Positions 57,045 to 64,000 of a DNA stretch of 64,000 nucleotides are shown piece after piece. The stretch spans positions 1,674,001 to 1,738,000 of the forward strand of contig JASJZC010000006.1 of the NCBI GenBank assembly GCA_037178855.1. The letters run 5' to 3'. A model generated the notes under the pieces. It was not told the DNA's origin and searched no databases. It worked only from the letters and a program-made list of their open reading frames with translations. Made by a program: the position numbers and the translations under genes. The DNA is from Oscheius sp. JU75 (taxonomy: Eukaryota; Nematoda; Chromadorea; Rhabditida; Rhabditidae). How positions within the stretch are numbered: the stretch's first letter is position 1; every line of letters starts with the position of its first letter.

Positions 57045-57417
57045 TTATTTGTCTTGCTTAACAACCCATTGCTGTACTTCATTCTTGGCCAAATGTCCGA
57101 ACTTCTTCACAGCATCGCAGAAGGCATCTGCCAGACCACAGTCTCCTTCTAATCGAGCCGAAATGTTCCTCAGGCCGGCGCAAAAGCTGGAACAGGGATA
57201 GAAATCCGTAAACGGTAGAGACTTACGTGTCATCGCAGTTCTCCTGGCTCATATTACTCTCATAGCACTGGCCATGGGCCTTACAGGCATTTTTGGAGAG
57301 ATCTGTCAGCCCGGAACTGCTAACTTTGGTAAACATGAGATGCAAGTTCGCTCGCGTCTCCAGATCCGCATTCCCAATTTTGAACATTGAAGATATCGGA
57401 AACCCAAGTTCCGATCC
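57045..57417 (-). CDS. Phospholipase-A2-like secreted protein lacking the catalytic Asp
   Basis: Exons 57227-57417 and 57045-57186 join in phase (donor CAC-GTAAGT, acceptor GTTCCAG). The protein has NACKAHGQCYESNMSQENCD, DTFCAGL, FCDAVKKFG and ends WVVKQDK. It aligns with the plus-strand exon at 54262 over C-x3-H-x2-CY ... C-x3-FC ... FC-x3-KKFG. Here the His-Asp pair of PLA2 is His-Gly, so it is probably non-catalytic if the family is indeed PLA2. AATAAA overlaps the stop. The 5' exon with a signal peptide is not seen, because a CTCTCTGTC repeat lies directly upstream. Confidence 0.72.
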
Positions 57418-57432
57418 CTTTGAAGAAAACAA

Positions 57433-57540
57433 TGTCTCTTTGTCTCGCAGTCTCTCTATCTTATCCATCTCTCTGTCTCTCTGTCCTCTCCCTCTCTATC
57501 TCTCTGTTTTCGTGCCTCTCTGTCTCTGTTCGACACCATT
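57433..57540. repeat. TCTCTG microsatellite
   Basis: Imperfect CTCTGTCTC repeats directly upstream of a PLA2-like exon. The same type of tract is found at 18640-18700, 30190-30245, 40043-40090 and 61598-61680. Confidence 0.7.
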
Positions 57541-57779
57541 TCAGAATCTTTATTACATAATTTCATTCTTAGCGGTATTTGGGTGAAGAATGCGAGAGAG
57601 GGAGAACCATTTTCTTGGCACAGGTATTTCAAAATCATTGGTAGGTGAAATGGAGAGATTGGCACACAAGATCAGAGAGAGAGAGAGACTAGACACAAGG
57701 ATTGTTCGAGATTATTGCTCTGTGTTCAGTGTGGGGGAAAGGTTTCACAAAAAATGTAAGAGAGAGGAAAAGGAAAATT

Positions 57780-60700
57780 TTAATTGTCCTTCTTCATGAA
57801 AGCTCCGAACATTTCCACGGGGACGGGGAAGACGATGGTCGAGTTGTGCTCAGCTCTAAAATAGTTCTTTCTTAGATTTCCCCATAGCCATTTCGCCTTC
57901 GAATTTTGTCTTACTGTTGAAAAGTGTTGTCACGTTCCAAATAAATATTTTTCTGATGACAATGTCATGAAACAAACAAAAAAGTTTACCTCTCCAATCA
58001 AGGCTTACAATTGCCCAATTGTAGCCAAACGTTGTATATTCAAGCTGTTATTATTAATTAATGATAGTATATTGGAGCAAAGGTTTCACCCTTATGCGCG
58101 CTTCGAAACAATAAAATTTTGAAATGTCGAAACTTACGCAATACTGTTGAGAGCCTGTAAATGTCTCAGTTGGAGAGCGACTGGATTCGCCTGGATGACA
58201 TCGGCAGCTTCTTTGAGGGCCCTGGAGGCCTTCTGTTCTCCTTCAGCTGCCACGACCTTGGCTCTGGCTTCGCGAGCCGCCTCGGCTTCTGCAGCCATAG
58301 CACGGGTCAGCTGCTGGGGGAGACGAATGTCTTTGACTTCCACTCGCTCTACCTGAAAGATTGAGGGAGTTTTTGATTTCAATGTTTGTCACTCTTTAAA
58401 TGATTTCCCCCGCTACAGCGTTTTGTCCATCGCCTTCAAATCTATATAATTTCCGTGATACAAGAAAATTTCAAAGCACACGTTTTACTAATTTTGATCA
58501 CAAGTCACCGTGCTCCATGCCCTTTTTCTATCACTCTCGAAGCTATACGAGTTCTGCGAAACAGCTGAACTTGAAAACCACTAAATTAGGAAAGACAGTT
58601 CTGTGAGAGTCCTGTACTCATACTCTACCATTTATCAAGCAAATTTTCAGGAACAGCATGTTATATTGGAACCTTCGATCTGTTAGATCCCAGTCAAAAC
58701 TCAGTGTTGTTGTGAGGATCTGACCTCAGTTATCCTTCTTTTCGAGGGATACCAAAGACGTGGTCTCCTTTCATTGTCTCTCAAACCTCATACCTCTCAA
58801 TCTCTCTGTCAGTCTCATACTTGCCATAGAAAAGTGAATGTTTCACAATTAGACCAAAATGGTTATGGATACAGGCAAACAATATGCTCGAGATATACCA
58901 ACAATATAACAAACAAAATCTTTGTTCTGGATTGAAGCAAATCAAGAGTTTTTTCTTTGTTTCATGCAACTATCAAGTTTTGTTGCTTCGTTACTTTTAC
59001 AATGCGTACTCTAAATCTGTCATCTCAACTTAGTGTTCCAACTTCTGTCTTTCTTCTAGAAACAGTTTTTGCGTGCGTGAATGTAACAGTTTCTATCCGC
59101 AAATTCGTACTACGATTTGTCACTGGATCGGTTTCAACGAAAGCCTGTAAACCCAATATTCTTACCACACCACTTGTATTGTCACACCGAGAAAATCATA
59201 CATGTGGATACCAAAACAAGGTCTCCTTTCTATTTTGCCTTTTAAAACTCATATAGATCCCAGTCTTCTTACAGAAATCTATGTTTCAGTAATTGGGCAA
59301 GTATAGCAAGAGTAATGAGAATCACTAGCTCTTTTTCCTCGTACGAAAACAAACTTGCAACTGAACAAACATTTTGTGTTTCATCCCAAACCCAAGTTAG
59401 ACTTCTTCTTCCTGCAATTTAGTTGCGATTCTTCCCCGAAGAAAATAGTGTTACAACTTCCCGGTCGTCTTCCCAAAACTCATATCCTTGACCCGAACAA
59501 AGACGAAACCGCTGAAAAACCAAAAAAAGTTGACACTGTACTTAAGTTTCCGTTTCTGCGTAGAAAGTTTTTTGTTTCAAAGATCTCTTGATATGCCAAA
59601 TATTTTGTAACTTCAATCGACTGGCGTCGTCATCCAAAACCCACTTTGACTCCCCAGTGCTCCGTTCCCTCGTCGAGAATCGTCTCACAGAGCTGGGCGA
59701 TAGCTTCACGTTCCGTCAGCATCTCTGTCAGGGTCTTCATACCTGAAAATATTTTATTTGAAATATGTGTATGGAAGGCCAGGTTTGTACTACGATCCAA
59801 TTCTTATCGAGGATAACCGGATCATTAACTGACTCCAATTCTACAGGGTGAAACAGAACAAATACTTTTTTGGCATGAAAGAGTGGATGCCCGAGAGACT
59901 AATGTTCACTTTCACCAGAACCTGGAAAAGCTCTACGAGTTTTGAATACAGACTTTCCTTTATGCTTCCAGTGAAACCAAAAAAAAACTTTCTTTTTTTT
60001 TGTTTTCGTATGTCATGTAACTTTTGAATTGAAGAGCAATGAAGGTAGTCAAACTTCAACATCTTCTTAGGGTCTAATATATAAAATGGTTGTTGAAAAT
60101 ATGTAAACGTTATTGGCAGCAGCTTTGTAAAGTTCATTTACCTTTACAAAATTCGTGAAACAAGAAACATCAGTCTCTGAGGAGTGCGGGAAATATGTTT
60201 CAGCAAATTCTCAATACTTCGTTTTCGAAAAAAAGTAAAATGTTCGGTTTTCTCGTTATCTCACATGGTAACAGACAAAGTTGGGCCAGTGGGGCATGTC
60301 TTTGTTTGTTTCATGGTATGGGTGCAAGGAAACCAATAGTTTCAAAACCAGTTATCGGTTCAGAAGATGAAGTTACTCTATGAACGATCAAAAAACTCCA
60401 ATGCTCGGATTTTGTATATATTTCTTACATCAAATGTGAATAATCACTAAAAGCTATAAGTTTATGTTGATCGCGAAGCATAAAACGTGCAAACTCTCAA
60501 CAATTGTCCCCTTCCTCATCTTCCGAGATCCTCCCTCTCTCATGTTAGCTGTCGTGTCACTCAATTTGTCCCCTCGTCCATCTAGAACCTCCCGAGGGAC
60601 CTCGGTTTTTAGATGGCCAAGGACACTTGTAAACATCTCTTAAACGAAGCTGTTTTCGCTCTTTTCCTTATAAGTTACAGAGATTTGGTATAAGGGAAAA

Positions 60701-63700
60701 GTAGTGTTTTAAAAACTGGTTGCGCTGGATGAAAAACTCAATAATTGGTATTGGAGCCAGCAGAGAAGAAAAAGAAAGTGTTTTAGACATTCGAACTTTT
60801 CTTTATAAAATAACTAAGACATTCAAGTTCCAAAAAGTCCGCAAGAGCACTTGTGCCATCTGGGAAAATCTGCAAGGTGTTATTTTTTGTTCGAAGATGG
60901 TTTCTCAGCTAAAACTGAATCATCTCTCATGATTGAAACAAAAAACGAATTTTTAAGTTGTTTCCTAACTTTCTGTGCAGCTTCTAGTGGGTATGGAGAA
61001 GGAAAATTTGTCGTATTCTGCTAATAAGCTATAACCAAATCAAAATCCACACAGCTCCAGAAACTGGCTAAGAAAAAGACACTATCTTCGAGCCTAAAGA
61101 GCGGTTTTGGCTTGAAGGACTGGATTAAGTAGTTACTAATGGTAACTCTTTTAAGCGCTTCATTGTTTGTTTCACGGATTGATTAAAAGCAGTTGCTGTC
61201 TTAGTACGGGATATTTTAACTCATTTCAATTTCGGTTCTTTCAATTTTTTGTTACTCTCTTGGTGTATGTTCCATCGAATGCATAAATACTCTGTAAACT
61301 TCTGTTCTCCATTCGACTATTTGTCTTCTGCTTCAACAAGGTTTTCGTAACGGAACGTACATTATACTACCGTTTTTTTAGTCATTAGAACTGGTAGCAA
61401 AAAACAAACCGAGAGCATTTCTCAGCGTGGTCTGAGCCAGCAGCTTGGTCGAGTAGATGGCATCGTCGACATTGTTCACGGAGGCAATGGGGTCAGAGGT
61501 ACGGAAATAGACGACGGCGTCAACAGAGACAGTCACGGAATCTTTTGAGAGGATTTCTTGAGGAGGAACGGCGTAGGAGACCACCCTGAAACATGGATTG
61601 TCTCTGTCACTGTCTTTGTTTCTTTTGCCTCCCTGTCTCTCTGTGTCTTTGCCTCTCTGTCCCTCTACCTTTGTCTAAGAATACCCACCTAAGATCTATC
61701 TTTCTGTAGGTATCAATGCAAGGAATGACGAAAATCATTCCCGGACCACGGGCTCCTCCAAAGATGAGCCTACCGATGCGGAAGATGACGACTCGCTCGT
61801 ATTCTTTGATGACCTAGAAGTTGGAACATTAGTATGCTGTCAGAGCTGGTCATATGAAAATTGAGAAAATATTACAATGCTTCGAGGGATGTATTATTTT
61901 GCAGTTTTCCAACATTTTATATCATTGATGAAACAAGAATCATTCAAAGTGATCGAGACAACAAGTTTTTCGTATTTGTATCTTTTCCTGGAAGCAGAAA
62001 TCTCTATGACCGTCCTTTCAACAAAAAGAAAAGTTCGACAGCACATGGAGTAAACTTTATCAATATTGGCTAGAGAATCGCTACTTGACTTAATAGATGC
62101 CCTGAAACAACCTTTCTTTGAAAAATTGTGTAAGGCGAACCAACAAACTTTTTTGCTGAGCGTGAATAACGCGAAAATTCTAGTATTTGTGACGAGGAAA
62201 ACTATGGTTCGAAGTTGGAACAAATGGAACTCAGTAATATATATAGCCAAAATCCGACCTACTGAGTTTCAACTCAAAACGCAAGACTGTATGCTCAGCT
62301 TAAAACACTGGGTTTCGGTTTCAACCTGCATATAGCAAAGGGTCAATAATTTTTCATAATATAATTGTTCCTTTCGTTTTTTGAAATTTCAAAACATCAA
62401 AAACCCTACCTTCAAACAGACGCACATGGAGAATGGGAAGGTGAGGACGATGAGGACCCAGGACAGGGCCATAAGGAGGTAGCCGAAGATCATGCCGATC
62501 GTCTCGTAGTCCGGTGGAACGTCCTGAAATTTGTTTTTCGTCGCGTCATGGAGACCAAATTACAGCAGAAATACAGCAACACTCTTATACTTTCATTGCA
62601 ACAATACCCAAATGAAAACTATTGGAAATGCAAAAACATGCAAAGAGGTGGGTGCTGTGATTAGTGTAGACCGAGGAAGCTTAGGGACATGCAAACTGAG
62701 AATTATGGTACCATGCAATGGAAAAGTTGTTCGAAAAGTTGGAAATCTGGTGGCTTTAGTTAAAACTATACTTTCTCTTCAGCGGTTTTCAAAATCTGTG
62801 TTTCAAGGAATTGATGTAGCGTTGAGGGAGTTCAAGCGGGACTGTTTTCGCCGCTGCCTACCTATTCGTTTCTTGAAAAAAAGTGTCGACATGTTTTTGG
62901 TATGTCTAAAGGCAAGAATGAGGTCTATTGTTTGTGTTTCAACAAGTACGTAAGAGCAGTAAGGACTTTTCAAGGCTGCTTTTGGTCAGAACTACAACTT
63001 TGTAAAGATGCTAGAACTCATATTCTGAACCAGAACCGTGTTTTCTGGAAGTTTACACTAAGCTTGTCCAATCGATCCTGGAATTAGCGGTCAAACACAG
63101 ACTTTAAAACTGTTGACCGATCTGGAATTTTTGTTGTTTCAACGAATGCCTAAGAGTAATAGGGAATCACTTTTCCGACCAAATAAAGTGTTTGAATTCA
63201 GTTGAAGCTGTGCGATTAGAAAAACTTCGAAGCCTGACATTTTTCCTTTTTGATCTCCAAATTTCTAAGTTTTTTCCTCCCAGTGGCATCAGCTCCCTAT
63301 TGATTCCATTTACCTGACTCTTGAAACAAAGTACCAGCCAATTTGGGCGGCTTGAAAAACATTTTATGCGAATATTTTCTATGCTTTTTCTTATCCAAAA
63401 GCGGCTCCAAACGGTTCCGTTCCGTGCTGTTTTTTATACCTAAGCGTTGAACCACAGAAAAACTACAATTGATTGCTGTAAAGTTGATCTATATGGGTCC
63501 CAAAGCTTGATTTTTCAACTTGTCGACTTTTCCATCTAACCTACACTTTTTAGGACCTCGTAAATTTCAAGAATCATCTAATGTGAAGCGAGATACAAAA
63601 GTATGCCGTCTTTTCAGTCTCCCTTATATACTCCATTCCACCAAAGTTTCAAAAGAAAGGTTCAACAAGATCAGGCCAAGCATGCGTTCCACACACAACT

Positions 63701-63884
63701 TACACCTTCCGGATCTCATTTCTTTCACTTTTTTTTTCAAATGAGAACCCCAGCATTCCAAAAGTATGTTTAGTTCAGACAACACGACAGAGTGAGAGTG
63801 AGTGATAGTGTGACATACTTGCGATGATACCTGGTTCGACGATGGGGCCACCCATTGTGGCTCCGGACGATCCTTTCCGGACAT
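57780..63884 (-). CDS. unc-1: Stomatin-family membrane protein UNC-1, 285 aa
   Basis: Seven exons: 63831-63884, 62410-62523, 61689-61813, 61410-61585, 59645-59742, 58138-58352 and 57780-57855 (858 nt). Every junction is GT/AG and in phase, and the length, 285 aa, equals C. elegans UNC-1 as I recall it. Starts MSGKDRPEPQWVAPSSNQ; a hydrophobic hairpin follows DVPPDYETIG (about residues 28-52); the PHB/stomatin domain has KEYERVVIFRIGRL, PGMIFVIPCIDTYRKIDLR, VPPQEILSKDSVTV and TTLRNALG. The C-terminal helix is Ala/Glu-rich (TRAMAAEAEAAREARAKV), with the end VPVEMFGAFMKKDN. UNC-1 is known to regulate UNC-9 innexin gap junctions and volatile-anaesthetic sensitivity. A CCTCTAG acceptor lies 15 nt before the ATG and the frame stays open to it, so trans-splicing or an upstream exon is possible. 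Introns reach 1.7 kb and hold TGTTTCA motifs. Confidence 0.95.
58830..61180 (+). promoter_or_regulatory. TGTTTCA motifs in unc-1 introns, plus orientation
   Basis: TGTTTCA near 58840, 58959, 59282, 59376, 59572, 60196, 60306 and 61167; opposite orientation only near 60159 and 60932. Antisense to unc-1. Confidence 0.5.
61598..61680. repeat. TCTCTG microsatellite in unc-1 intron 3
   Basis: Imperfect CTCTGTCTC tract between exons 61410-61585 and 61689-61813, occupying almost the whole of this short intron. Confidence 0.7.
61900..63340. promoter_or_regulatory. TGTTTCA motifs in unc-1 introns 1-2
   Basis: TGAAACA near 61928, 62102 and 63321; TGTTTCA near 62800, 62935 and 63133. The last two share a longer local unit, GTTTCAACRARTRCSTAAGA, about 200 bp apart. 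Confidence 0.5.
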
Positions 63885-64000
63885 GGGGCTTAGTTGGTCC
63901 TAGAGGGAAGAATGTCCCCAAGTTTCGGCTGGTATCAAGGTCTACAATGTGATCTAGTTATGAGAGAAAATGTTAAAGCAAAGCGACCGAGAATAAGAAT

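Noticed and set aside
7890-63340. CRISPR array
   Set aside because: The regularly spaced short motif is only 7-10 bp, the intervals vary, and the organism is a nematode.

Overview
This is eukaryotic DNA from a nematode, most likely clade V (Rhabditina) but not C. elegans itself. The best marker is a complete seven-exon unc-1 stomatin gene at the right edge (57,780-63,884, minus), whose spliced product is exactly 285 aa. Introns end in the nematode TTTCAG acceptor, several genes have an acceptor a few bases before the start codon (as in trans-splicing), and exons are small islands in AT-rich introns of up to about 2.7 kb.

Layout. 0-3.5 kb: a fold-back MITE, then a long ankyrin-repeat reading frame (Ank1). 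3.9-6.3 kb: two dead transposons, a Helitron Rep remnant (plus) and a mariner transposase (minus). 6.4-19 kb: mostly non-coding, with two copies of an orphan 66-67 aa gene, a 32-bp minisatellite, perfect hairpins and two motif arrays. 19-32.7 kb and 50-53.3 kb: a segmentally duplicated cassette, present three times, containing a two-domain C-type lectin (clec) gene, lysine-rich ORF remnants, lectin pseudogenes and an orphan Pro/Gln-rich gene. Three lectins (A, C, D) are intact, 300 aa each, with identical five-exon structure and a conserved promoter carrying two GATA sites, which suggests intestinal expression. 24.5-28.7 kb: an F-box-like/LRR gene. 34.1-36.0 kb: a five-exon, four-TM protein gene. 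42.4-50.0 kb: two minus-strand gene fragments and one plus-strand exon, supported by splice phase but not recognised. 54.3-57.4 kb: a second ankyrin gene (Ank2) flanked by two divergent genes of a secreted phospholipase-A2-like family. 57.8-63.9 kb: unc-1.

The main signal not explained by genes is a 7-mer, TGTTTCA/TGAAACA, repeated roughly 110 times by hand count (chance about 8-12) in introns and intergenic DNA, spaced about 80-150 bp within blocks and usually with one orientation per block. It is commonly followed 8-10 nt later by TATA. TGTTTCA is the heart of the Ruby motif (CTGTTTCA) that drives nematode 21U-RNA (piRNA) genes, so much of this window is read as a dispersed, intron-rich piRNA locus. 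The mature RNAs cannot be called from sequence alone.
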